A stretch of DNA of 5,781 nt from Acidobacteriota bacterium (GCA_003476685.1 DMVN01000149.1:1-5781), one strand, 5' to 3'. Positions 1-5,781 are shown, numbered from the stretch's first letter. Translations and numbers: made by a program. The notes: a model not told the origin generated them from the letters alone.

Positions 1-372
1 CTGGTTCTGCAGGCCATCGTTCTTGTAGAAGAAATAATACTCACCGGCCCGGATGGGCTGACCCATCCTCGGATAGTTATAGATATCTTTAAGACGCTGG
101 CGGATTTTTTCCCGGTAAGGAATTTTCTCCAGGTAGGCGAAGGTCACCTTGTTCTGTTCTTCCACCCACTTTTTGGTCTCTTCGGAGTTGTCATCCTCCA
201 GCCAGCGGTAGGGGTCGGCCACCCTGGTGCCGAAATAATCATCCACCTGTTCCACTTTTTTAGTCAGGGGATAAGTAATTTTTTCTTCGGCTTTCCGGCA
301 GGCGGCGACCGCAATAATTAATACAAGAACACAGATAAAGGCCATCATGCTCATCATTTTGGTTCTTCTCAT
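1..372 (-). CDS. Prolyl oligopeptidase family (S9A) lipoprotein, N-terminal part only
   Basis: This is the first 124 codons of a serine peptidase of the prolyl oligopeptidase family; the gene runs off the left edge, so the catalytic Ser/Asp/His region is not visible. The N-terminus has a basic start (MRRTK), a hydrophobic stretch at about residues 9-24 and a lipobox ending VAAC, with Cys25 as the likely lipidated residue, which implies export and membrane anchoring. The mature part opens in the way usual for S9A enzymes: YP near 34, DDYFGTRVADPYRWLED at 44-60, a WVEEQN segment, then YREKIRQRL and a YYFFYKNDGLQNQ segment leading into the beta-propeller. Family members cleave short peptides after proline. 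ATG at 372 is chosen because GGAGG lies six bases upstream and the signal peptide starts there. It is divergent from the symporter unit. The family call is firm; substrate and completeness are unknown. Confidence 0.9.
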   Translation of the reverse strand, partial: MRRTKMMSMMAFICVLVLIIAVAACRKAEEKITYPLTKKVEQVDDYFGTRVADPYRWLEDDNSEETKKWVEEQNKVTFAYLEKIPYREKIRQRLKDIYNYPRMGQPIRAGEYYFFYKNDGLQNQ

Positions 373-378
373 CCAGAG

Positions 379-383
379 CCTCC
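379..383 (-). promoter_or_regulatory. Ribosome binding site of the peptidase gene
   Basis: On the minus strand GGAGG lies six bases before the ATG at 372. It supports that start over the internal Met codons 6, 7, 9 and 10, which would cut into the signal peptide. Confidence 0.7.
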
Positions 384-392
384 AGTCAGTGT

Positions 393-420
393 ATTTTAAG
401 CTTACTAATTAATAACACAA
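393..420 (-). promoter_or_regulatory. Candidate leftward promoter for the peptidase gene
   Basis: Read on the minus strand, TTGTGT (plus positions 415-420) is followed after 16 bases by TAAAAT (plus positions 393-398). The -10 box matches the sigma-70 consensus at five of six positions and sits in an AT-rich stretch unlike the surrounding coding DNA. The -35 box matches only partly. The position, about 20 bases ahead of the start codon, suits the peptidase gene. This is a prediction by eye. Confidence 0.35.
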
Positions 421-433
421 ATAGTTCCATCGC

Positions 434-475
434 GCCAGATTAATTTCACCGGAAAAAATTGCGGATAAATCTGGC
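434..475. repeat. Imperfect stem: 8-bp inverted repeat in the divergent promoter region
   Basis: GCCAGATT at 434-441 is matched exactly by its reverse complement AATCTGGC at 468-475, with 26 bases between. A second short inverted pair, AATTT at 442-446 and AAATT at 456-460, lies inside. The right arm overlaps the candidate rightward promoter, between its -35 and -10 boxes. A regulator operator is one reading. There is no T-run after it, so it is not a typical terminator. An 8-bp pair can also arise by chance. Confidence 0.4.
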
Positions 476-487
476 CTGTGGTATTTT
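459..487 (+). promoter_or_regulatory. Candidate rightward promoter (extended -10) for the symporter unit
   Basis: TTGCGG at 459-464 is followed after exactly 17 bases by TATTTT at 482-487, with TGG directly before the -10 box at 479-481, which resembles an extended -10 element. Transcription would begin near 494, giving a leader of only about 16 bases that holds the strong Shine-Dalgarno of the small membrane gene. If correct, the ATG at 488 would lie upstream of the transcript, which fits the later start chosen for the symporter. Predicted by eye only. Confidence 0.4.
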
Positions 488-497
488 ATGCCATCTG

Positions 498-505
498 AAG
501 GAGGT
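498..505 (+). promoter_or_regulatory. Strong ribosome binding site of the 30-residue membrane gene
   Basis: AAGGAGGT ends four bases before the ATG at 510, a near-perfect Shine-Dalgarno. It serves no other plausible start, and so is the main evidence that the small ORF at 510-602 is translated. Confidence 0.75.
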
Positions 506-509
506 GGCC

Positions 510-602
510 ATGCTGTCAACCATCTTCGGCCTGTTCCTCATGCCGGCCATGATAATAATCCTGGCTCTGTTTCTGGCCCTGAGAAAAGGAGGCCAGAGAT
601 GA
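510..602 (+). CDS. 30-residue single-span membrane protein, likely symporter partner
   Basis: A small ORF of 30 codons, too short for usual gene callers. It has a near-perfect Shine-Dalgarno at 498-505. The product is almost entirely hydrophobic from about residue 3 to 24 (segment PAMIIILALFLAL in the second half) and ends in a basic tail, RKGGQR, so it should be one membrane helix with its C-terminus in the cytoplasm. Its TGA stop (600-602) overlaps the ATG of the symporter (599-601) as ATGA, and the symporter's own Shine-Dalgarno lies inside its last codons; both point to translational coupling. Tiny membrane subunits placed just before a transporter gene are known, for example KdpF in the Kdp pump, and small accessory proteins have been annotated next to some sodium/solute symporters. 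I do not recognise this exact sequence as one of those. A role in assembly or regulation of the symporter is inference. Confidence 0.75.
   Translation: MLSTIFGLFLMPAMIIILALFLALRKGGQR
586..592 (+). promoter_or_regulatory. Ribosome binding site that fixes the symporter start
   Basis: AAGGAGG lies six bases before the ATG at 599 and inside the last codons of the small membrane gene. It decides between ATG 599 and the in-frame upstream ATG at 488, which has no such site. Confidence 0.75.
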
Positions 603-2086
603 ATACCTTCGGTCTTCATACCAATCCCTGGGCCCTGGCGGCCTTTATCCTGTACGTGGTAATGATGATTTCGGTGGGCATTATCACGGCCCGATTCTCT
701 TCCCGTGGCATCGGGGAATTTTTCCTGGGCGGCAGGAAGATGAAGTCATTCGTAGTGGCGCTGGCGGCCGTGACTTCAGGCCGCTCGGCCTGGCTGCTGA
801 TCGGGGTTTCAGGTATGGCCTTCACCCGCGGGGTTTCGGCCGTCTGGGCGGTCGTCGGTTACATCGTAGTGGAACTCTTCATGTTCATCTTTCCCGGTAA
901 AAGGTTGCGTTATTTCACCGGGAAGATGGGCGATATCACCATCCCCGATTACCTGGAATCCAGGTTTGAAGACCGGCGGCACTGGCTAAGGCTGTTTGCC
1001 CTGATTCCGATTTTGATTTTCATGACCGCCTACGTGGCCGCCCAGTTCAACGCCGGCGGCAAGTCCCTGGCGGCCAGTTTTAATATGACCCCGCTCCAGG
1101 GAATTCTGATAACCGCGGCCATCGTCATTTTTTATACCGTTCTCGGCGGCTTCATGGCCGTCTGCTGGACTGACACTCTCCAGGCCCTATTCATGATTTT
1201 CGCCCTGATGATACTGCCGTTTATAGCCATCATTCATTTCGGCGGGCTGGGCCGGTTGTTCTCCGTGCTTCAAGATGTTTCCCCAGGTTATCTGGACACC
1301 TTCGCCATCAGTTTCGGAGCCTGGCTGGGGTTTGTGGGCATCGGCTTCGGCTCTCCCGGGAATCCCCACATCTTAAATAAATACATGAGCATCGAAGAAC
1401 CGGAAAAATTGAACCAGACCGGATTAATCGGCACCCTCTGGAATGTGCTGATGGCCTGGGGGGCGATTTTTATTGGCCTGGCCGGCCGGGCTCTTTACCA
1501 GGACGTGGCCAATCTTCCCGGTAAGGACCCAGAAAATGTCTATCCTCTGCTCGGTTCCCAGCACCTTCACCCTTTCCTGTTCGGCCTGACCATAGCAGCC
1601 ATCTTCGCGGCCATCATGTCGACCGCTTCTTCCCAGCTGCTGGTAGCTTCATCGGCCGTCGTCCGCGACGCCTACCAGAAAATAATCGCCGGGCACAAGC
1701 AGATTCCCGAAAAAAGGCTGGTGTTAATCAGCCGGGTTTTCACCCTGGTGGTGGCCCTGGTGGCGCTGCTCTTTGCCGCCTACGCCAACAAGCTGGTCTT
1801 CTACCTGGTGCTTTTCGCCTGGGGCGGGCTGGGGGCAGCCTTCGGCCCGGCCATTCTGCTTTCCCTTTACTGGAAAAAAATAACCAGGGCCGGAGTCATC
1901 GCCGGAATACTGGTGGGTTCTCTCACTGAAATTATCTGGTACCTGGTTCCCTCGCTTAAGGCGCTGGTAGCAGAGTGGGTGCCGGCTTTTATCCTGTCCT
2001 TCCTGGCGGTGGTCCTGGTCAGCCTGAACACCAGGCCGCCCGACCGGGTGGAAGAATACATGCAATACATGAAAGGGCGCTACTGA
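599..2086 (+). CDS. Sodium/solute symporter (SSS family), PutP-like
   Basis: A 495-residue multi-span membrane protein of the SSS family, close in length and sequence to the Na+/proline symporter PutP. Visible landmarks are FFLGGRKM at 41-48, SAWLLIG at 63-69, IPDYLESRFED at 115-125, GGFMAVCWTDTLQA at 183-196 (Asp192 aligns with PutP Asp187), GNPH at 254-257, and AAIMSTASSQLLVASSA at 337-353, which matches the PutP helix holding the Na+-binding Ser340/Thr341 (here Ser341/Thr342). FAWGGLGAAFGPAILLSLYW at 406-425 is also typical. One oddity is that the PutP Asp55-Met56 pair is Gly61-Arg62 here, so ion coupling may differ. ATG 599 is chosen over 488 because of its Shine-Dalgarno, the overlap with the small gene, and because the 37 extra residues are hydrophilic and unlike the family. 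Proline or another amino acid is the likeliest substrate, but it cannot be read from the sequence. Confidence 0.9.
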   Translation: MNTFGLHTNPWALAAFILYVVMMISVGIITARFSSRGIGEFFLGGRKMKSFVVALAAVTSGRSAWLLIGVSGMAFTRGVSAVWAVVGYIVVELFMFIFPGKRLRYFTGKMGDITIPDYLESRFEDRRHWLRLFALIPILIFMTAYVAAQFNAGGKSLAASFNMTPLQGILITAAIVIFYTVLGGFMAVCWTDTLQALFMIFALMILPFIAIIHFGGLGRLFSVLQDVSPGYLDTFAISFGAWLGFVGIGFGSPGNPHILNKYMSIEEPEKLNQTGLIGTLWNVLMAWGAIFIGLAGRALYQDVANLPGKDPENVYPLLGSQHLHPFLFGLTIAAIFAAIMSTASSQLLVASSAVVRDAYQKIIAGHKQIPEKRLVLISRVFTLVVALVALLFAAYANKLVFYLVLFAWGGLGAAFGPAILLSLYWKKITRAGVIAGILVGSLTEIIWYLVPSLKALVAEWVPAFILSFLAVVLVSLNTRPPDRVEEYMQYMKGRY

Positions 2087-2107
2087 GCCCGGAACTATTT
2101 TCAACGA

Positions 2108-2440
2108 ATGTTCTTTTTTATCGGCGGCATCACACCTAAAATAAAAAAACTGGAAGAAACGCCGGCAGTCTGCCCGCAGTGCGGATTGAATACCTTTTAT
2201 AGAGTTAGAATTGACCACTATCTCCATCTGTTTTTTATCCCCATTTGTCCCGTCAAAAAGGGGCGCCCCGGGCACCTCTGTGAGAACTGCGGGCTGGAAA
2301 TTCCGGCCGCGGGTTTAGGTTACTGGCCGCCAGCGGGCGGAGAATTTCCCGGAAACAAGAGACTTCGCTGTCCGGGCTGCGGCCGCCAGCTGGAGTCCGG
2401 TTTTCGTTTCTGTCCCTACTGTGGTAAAGCTTTAAACTAA
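2108..2440 (+). CDS. Small two-module zinc-ribbon protein
   Basis: A 110-residue protein with two zinc-ribbon-like modules. The first has CPQC at 22-25 and CENC at 58-61, with a hydrophobic HLFFIPICPV stretch between them; this arrangement, and the MFFFIGG start, resemble the zinc-ribbon family proteins in which the loop between the knuckles carries a hydrophobic FFIP segment. The second is a compact C-terminal ribbon, CPGCGRQLESGFRFCPYCGK at 88-107, of the kind often fused to membrane or regulatory proteins. There is no enzyme motif and no real transmembrane span. It starts 21 bases after the symporter stop, without a clear Shine-Dalgarno, so its translation may be weak or coupled. Function is unknown; metal binding is a firm inference from the eight paired cysteines. 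Confidence 0.8.
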   Translation: MFFFIGGITPKIKKLEETPAVCPQCGLNTFYRVRIDHYLHLFFIPICPVKKGRPGHLCENCGLEIPAAGLGYWPPAGGEFPGNKRLRCPGCGRQLESGFRFCPYCGKALN

Positions 2441-2486
2441 AAACCAATTCTGGTAATATCAACAACAACCGTTAGCCGGTGGAAAG

Positions 2487-3443
2487 ATGCTCAGAAAAAT
2501 CGCCGTAATAACCAGAGATTGTGCCGGGATTAACGCCGCCCTGCGTTCCCTGGTCAGGACCGCAGCCGGACACCATCTCCAAGTCCTGGGCGTTCTCAGG
2601 GGATACGATGGCCTGATTGACGGCCAGCTGCTGGCCCTCGACCGACGGTCGGTCTCGGGTATCATCAACCTGGGCGGCACCATCCTGAAATCAGCCCGTT
2701 CCGATAGATTCCTGACCGAAGCCGGCCAGCTCCAGGCTCTGAGAACCATTGAGGAACGGCAGATTGATGGCCTGGTTATAATCGGGGGTAATGGTTCACT
2801 CAGCGGCGCCCATCTTCTGGCCAGCAAATACGGGGTCAGGGTTATGGGCATCCCGGCCACCATTGATAACGACGTCAACGGGGTGGATTTCTGTCTGGGA
2901 GCGGACACCGCCGTTAACGTGGCTCTCGACGCCCTGGATAAAATCCGGGACACAGCCACCAGCCTGGAAAGGATTTTTGTGGTCGAAGTCATGGGCCGCG
3001 ACTGCGGTTACCTGGCGATGAAAGTGGCCCTGGCCGGGGGCTGTGAAGAGGTGCTGTTGCCCGAGCAGGATTTTTCTCTCGAAGACATCTGCCACGAGAT
3101 CCGGGTCGGGAATGCGCGAGGTAAAGTCAGCTGGATAGTGGTCGTGGCCGAGGGGCGGGCCAGGGCAGCTGAGGTGGCCTCGGCCATTACCGGAATGACC
3201 GGCCTGGAGACCAGGATAGCGGTCCTGGGCCACATTCAGCGGGGTGGCCGGCCGACCGCTTTCGACCGCATTCTGGCCGCCAAGCTGGGTCAGGCGGCCG
3301 TTGAAGCCCTCCTTGCCGGTGAAACCGACAAATGCGTCTCCCTCAAAGATGATAAAACAGAACTGGTGCCTCTGGAAATTGCCGTGCAACCGAAGAAATT
3401 GCAGTTTGAATCGGAGTACCGGCTGCTCAAGCTTTTATCCTGA
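2487..3443 (+). CDS. Divergent 6-phosphofructokinase (PfkA family)
   Basis: A 318-residue protein of PfkA length that aligns with E. coli PfkA over its whole length. PfkA phosphorylates fructose 6-phosphate at C1 in glycolysis. Conserved substrate-site features are SAR at 69-71, TIDND at 125-129 with catalytic Asp127, VMGR at 168-171, Glu222, and GHIQRGG at 248-254 (His249, Arg252). Two nucleotide-site features are changed. The N-terminal loop, usually TSGGDxxGxNAA, reads TRDCAGINAA, so both glycines are gone and the loop is two residues shorter. The GGDGS motif is GGNGS at 100-104, with Asn102 for the Mg/ATP Asp. Gly103 is as in ATP-type enzymes, while Ala124 matches neither the usual ATP-type Gly nor the PPi-type Lys. 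Phosphoryl donor and activity are therefore uncertain. It starts 46 bases after the zinc-ribbon gene with a modest GGTGGAAAG ribosome site. The family is certain; catalytic competence is not. Confidence 0.9.
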   Translation: MLRKIAVITRDCAGINAALRSLVRTAAGHHLQVLGVLRGYDGLIDGQLLALDRRSVSGIINLGGTILKSARSDRFLTEAGQLQALRTIEERQIDGLVIIGGNGSLSGAHLLASKYGVRVMGIPATIDNDVNGVDFCLGADTAVNVALDALDKIRDTATSLERIFVVEVMGRDCGYLAMKVALAGGCEEVLLPEQDFSLEDICHEIRVGNARGKVSWIVVVAEGRARAAEVASAITGMTGLETRIAVLGHIQRGGRPTAFDRILAAKLGQAAVEALLAGETDKCVSLKDDKTELVPLEIAVQPKKLQFESEYRLLKLLS

Positions 3444-3475
3444 GACGAAATATTAACAAAGAGAGAGTCAAGAGC

Positions 3476-5781
3476 ATGGACTTCCTGGCAGTCGGGCTCG
3501 ACCTCGGCCTCCAATCCATAAAACTGGCAGTTCTCGAACCGGACCGGCAACTCAGGCTGAGAGACAGCGAACCGGTCCGAGGAAAATTTCCCACCGCCCT
3601 CAAAGCCATTATCAGACGGAACCTGACTCTGCTCGCAGGGCCGGACCTCTTAATCGCGGTAACCGGAGCGGGCCAGAACAGCCTGGTTTTTCCCGAAACT
3701 GTCTTCAAAGTCAACGAGATTTCGTCCCTGGCCGCCGGAACGGGTCTGGTTTTTCCGACGGCCAGGTCGGTTTTCGATATCGGAGCTGAAAGCGCCCGTT
3801 GGGTGGAACTCAAGGCCGCCAGCAGCGGGGAATTTTTCCCCGAAGTTATCGACTTTGCCCTGAACGAAAGATGCGCGGCCGGGACGGGACTGTTCCTTGA
3901 ACAGCAGGCCTACCGCCTGCGCCTGACGGTAGAAGAGTTTTCGGCCCTGGCCGCCCGGGCAAAAAAAGGCGCGGCCATAGCCGGCCGCTGCAGTGTTTTT
4001 GCCAAATCGGACATGATCCACCTGCAGCAGAAAGGCACCCCGGCTGAAGAAATCGCCTACGGAGTCTGCCTGGCTCTGGTCAGGTCGGTAACCTCTTCCC
4101 TGCTCAAGGGAAAGCAAACTTCCTGGCCTCTGATTCTGGCCGGCAATATTATTAAAAACGCCGGTGTGGTCAGGGCTTTCCATGAAGTGCTATCAGCCAG
4201 ACCGGGAGAGATTCTTCAGTCTGAATTATCGCCCTATCTTCCAGCCATCGGGGCCGCCGGACTGGCCCTCAGCCAGCGCCAGGAACTTCAAGCCACGGCC
4301 CTGGAGAAATTCCTGTCCGGAACCCTCCAGGCTGCCAGTCCCCGGTTTTCCAGCCTGAAGCCGCTGGGAGAGCTCCGCCCTTCTTCGCCTTCGGAACCGA
4401 CGGCCGAGATAAACTATCCAGCCCGCGGTTATCTGGGAATTGATATAGGTTCAGTCAGCACCAACCTGGTTCTGATAGACGACCAGTTCAAAGTCCTGAG
4501 CGGAGTCTACCTGCCAACCAGGGGCCGGCCGCTGGAAGTGCTGCGGGAAGGCCTGCTGGAGCTCTTCTCCAGGTTCCCGGCCGGGCTGGAAATCCTGGGC
4601 CTCGGCACCACCGGCAGCGGCCGCTACCTGGCCGGCCGTCTGTTAAGAGCCGACATTATCAAAAACGAAATCACCAGCCAGATGCGCAGTGCCTGCCATT
4701 ATTTTCCGGAAGTTGATACGATTTTCGAAATTGGCGGGCAGGATTCCAAGTTCATTCAAGTGGAAAAAGGGCGGGTGGTGGATTTCAACCTGAACAAGAT
4801 CTGCGCCGCCGGGACCGGCTCCTTCCTGGAAGAACAGGCCGCTCAGATGGGTTTCCGGGTGGAAACGGATTTCGCCGTCCTGGCTTCGGCTTCCCGGCAA
4901 CCCTGCGACCTGGGCAGCCGCTGCACGGTTTTCATGGAGTCGGAACTCCTCAACGAGGCCTCCCGGGGGCAGCCCCTACCGGACCTGGTGGCCGGGCTGG
5001 CCTATTCCATCGCCCGGAATTACCTGGAAAAAGTAGTGGAAAGAAGACCCGTGGGTCAGCACATTGTTTTCCAGGGCGGGGTGGCCTCTAATCAGGCTGT
5101 GGTCCGGGCTTTTTCCCTGCTCCTGGGAAAAGAGGTCAGGGTTCATCCTTACCACCGGATTTCAGGTGCCATCGGGGTGGCCCTCGAAGCCCGGGAAGCT
5201 GTCAGGAAAGCCGGGAAGAAATCACCGGGCTTGGCCGAAATCCGGGAGAAATTATTCCAGTCCTTCCGGCTGACTGATTTTGAGTGCCGTCATTGTCCAA
5301 ACCGCTGCCAGGTAATCGCAGTTGAATCAGGCAAAGAACGGGTTTATTTTGGTGACATCTGCGAGCGCTACACCGCTGCTTCCCGCCTGGACCCGGCCGC
5401 TGATGATTTTCACAACCCGCTGGCTTTCAGGAAAAAATTGCTGGAAAGCTTAATTTCAGCCCAGACCGCTACCGGCCCCACGGTCGGGTTGCCGACGGCC
5501 TCGGTTTTTCAGGAATTCCTTCCTTTCTGGATGATTTTCTTTTCCCGGCTCGGCTACCGGGTAAAAATCTCTCCTGAAACTAACCTGGAAATCATGGAGG
5601 CCGGCATCAAACTGCAGCCGGCCGAAACCTGCCTGCCGGTAAAAATTGCCCTCGGACACCTCAAGCTCCTGCAGGACGACCCCGAAGTTGACCTGGTTTT
5701 CCTGCCCAGTCTGGTGGACGAACATAGGATCAAAAACGATTCCTTCTATTTCTGCAATTACACCGAAAATCTGCCTCACAA
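3476..5781 (+). CDS. Tandem 2-hydroxyacyl-CoA dehydratase-type activase fused to a DUF2229 domain, 3' end missing
   Basis: An uninterrupted reading frame of 768 codons that runs off the right edge. It holds two BadF/BadG/HgdC-type ATPase domains followed by a DUF2229 (HgdB-related) region. Domain 1 (about 5-265) has GLDLG at 7-11, CAAGTG from Cys133 and a second cysteine, Cys172, in GRCSVF. Domain 2 (about 320-575) has GIDIGS at 321-326, GTTGSGRYLAG, GGQDSK at 420-425, CAAGTG from Cys443, Cys483 in SRCTVF, and GGVASN from 534. The cysteines at 133/172 and 443/483 match the pair that ligates the inter-subunit [4Fe-4S] cluster in HgdC. A CxxCxxxC motif (604, 607, 611) plus Cys629 leads into the DUF2229 part, with ETCLPVK at Cys719. 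The family uses ATP hydrolysis to drive electrons to a low-potential acceptor. The natural partner is unknown. ATG 3476 is the first ATG in frame, 32 bases after the kinase stop, with a weak GAGAGAG site. Domain 1 nucleotide motifs are degenerate. Confidence 0.88.
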   Translation, partial: MDFLAVGLDLGLQSIKLAVLEPDRQLRLRDSEPVRGKFPTALKAIIRRNLTLLAGPDLLIAVTGAGQNSLVFPETVFKVNEISSLAAGTGLVFPTARSVFDIGAESARWVELKAASSGEFFPEVIDFALNERCAAGTGLFLEQQAYRLRLTVEEFSALAARAKKGAAIAGRCSVFAKSDMIHLQQKGTPAEEIAYGVCLALVRSVTSSLLKGKQTSWPLILAGNIIKNAGVVRAFHEVLSARPGEILQSELSPYLPAIGAAGLALSQRQELQATALEKFLSGTLQAASPRFSSLKPLGELRPSSPSEPTAEINYPARGYLGIDIGSVSTNLVLIDDQFKVLSGVYLPTRGRPLEVLREGLLELFSRFPAGLEILGLGTTGSGRYLAGRLLRADIIKNEITSQMRSACHYFPEVDTIFEIGGQDSKFIQVEKGRVVDFNLNKICAAGTGSFLEEQAAQMGFRVETDFAVLASASRQPCDLGSRCTVFMESELLNEASRGQPLPDLVAGLAYSIARNYLEKVVERRPVGQHIVFQGGVASNQAVVRAFSLLLGKEVRVHPYHRISGAIGVALEAREAVRKAGKKSPGLAEIREKLFQSFRLTDFECRHCPNRCQVIAVESGKERVYFGDICERYTAASRLDPAADDFHNPLAFRKKLLESLISAQTATGPTVGLPTASVFQEFLPFWMIFFSRLGYRVKISPETNLEIMEAGIKLQPAETCLPVKIALGHLKLLQDDPEVDLVFLPSLVDEHRIKNDSFYFCNYTENLPH

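Noticed and set aside
434..475. Inverted repeat read as a transcription terminator
   Set aside because: The loop is long, no T-run follows, and it lies upstream of both divergent genes and not after one.
488..598. Extended N-terminus of the symporter from the ATG at 488
   Set aside because: The 37 extra residues are hydrophilic and unlike the family, they overlap a better small ORF in another frame, the ATG lacks a Shine-Dalgarno, and the candidate promoter -10 box ends at 487, directly before it.
1724..2275. 183-codon minus-strand reading frame across the symporter end and zinc-ribbon gene
   Set aside because: It lies antisense to two well-supported genes, shows no recognisable domain and is rich in Gln, Gly and Pro as expected for a shadow frame.
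2441..2486. Possible terminator or promoter between the zinc-ribbon and phosphofructokinase genes
   Set aside because: No hairpin, T-run or convincing -35/-10 pair could be seen in these 46 bases.
2459..2992. 177-codon minus-strand reading frame over the phosphofructokinase
   Set aside because: Its Arg/Ser/Pro-rich translation is typical of an antisense shadow, and the plus strand has strong family conservation.
3650..4183. 177-codon minus-strand reading frame over activase domain 1
   Set aside because: Low-complexity composition with no motif; the plus-strand frame carries the activase motifs without interruption.
4164..4358. 64-codon plus-strand frame between the two activase domains, possible separate gene or frameshift mark
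   Set aside because: The main frame from 3476 continues through here without a stop and links both domains, so no frameshift is needed.
5064..5273. 69-codon plus-strand frame within activase domain 2
   Set aside because: It is out of frame with the canonical domain 2 motifs (GGV, GAIGVA) that the main frame encodes there.
5456..5779. 107-codon minus-strand frame at the right edge
   Set aside because: It is antisense to the DUF2229 region, where the plus frame encodes the conserved ETCLPVK segment.

Overview
The window looks like chromosomal DNA of a moderately GC-rich bacterium, probably an anaerobe. The anaerobic clue is the last gene, which belongs to the ATP-driven, oxygen-sensitive 2-hydroxyacyl-CoA dehydratase activase family. 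A taxon cannot be fixed from the sequence. A secreted prolyl-peptidase lipoprotein beside a PutP-like symporter would suit a peptide- or amino-acid-using lineage.

Layout. Positions 1-372 (minus strand) hold the N-terminal 124 codons of a prolyl oligopeptidase (S9A) lipoprotein whose 3' part lies outside the window. Positions 373-509 are a divergent intergenic region with a candidate promoter for each side and an 8-bp inverted repeat over the rightward one. From 510 to the window end all genes lie on the plus strand with short gaps: a 30-residue single-span membrane protein (510-602); a PutP-like sodium/solute symporter (599-2086), joined to it by an ATGA start/stop overlap; a two-module zinc-ribbon protein (2108-2440); a divergent 6-phosphofructokinase (2487-3443); and a very large tandem activase / DUF2229 protein (3476 to beyond 5781), open at the window edge. 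Gaps after the symporter are 21, 46 and 32 nt and show no terminator-like hairpin, so co-transcription is plausible.

How the genes may work together. The peptidase and the PutP-like symporter make a plausible pair for releasing peptides or proline outside the cytoplasm and importing the product; this is inference from family and position. The phosphofructokinase and the activase fusion are not obviously linked to that pair, and no dehydratase subunits are visible.

The least ordinary features are four. (1) The tiny membrane protein is translationally coupled to the symporter. (2) The symporter has Gly-Arg where E. coli PutP has the Na+-site Asp-Met pair. (3) The phosphofructokinase lacks the two N-terminal loop glycines and has Asn for the usual Mg/ATP Asp. 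(4) The tandem activase has a first ATPase domain with altered nucleotide motifs but intact cluster cysteines.
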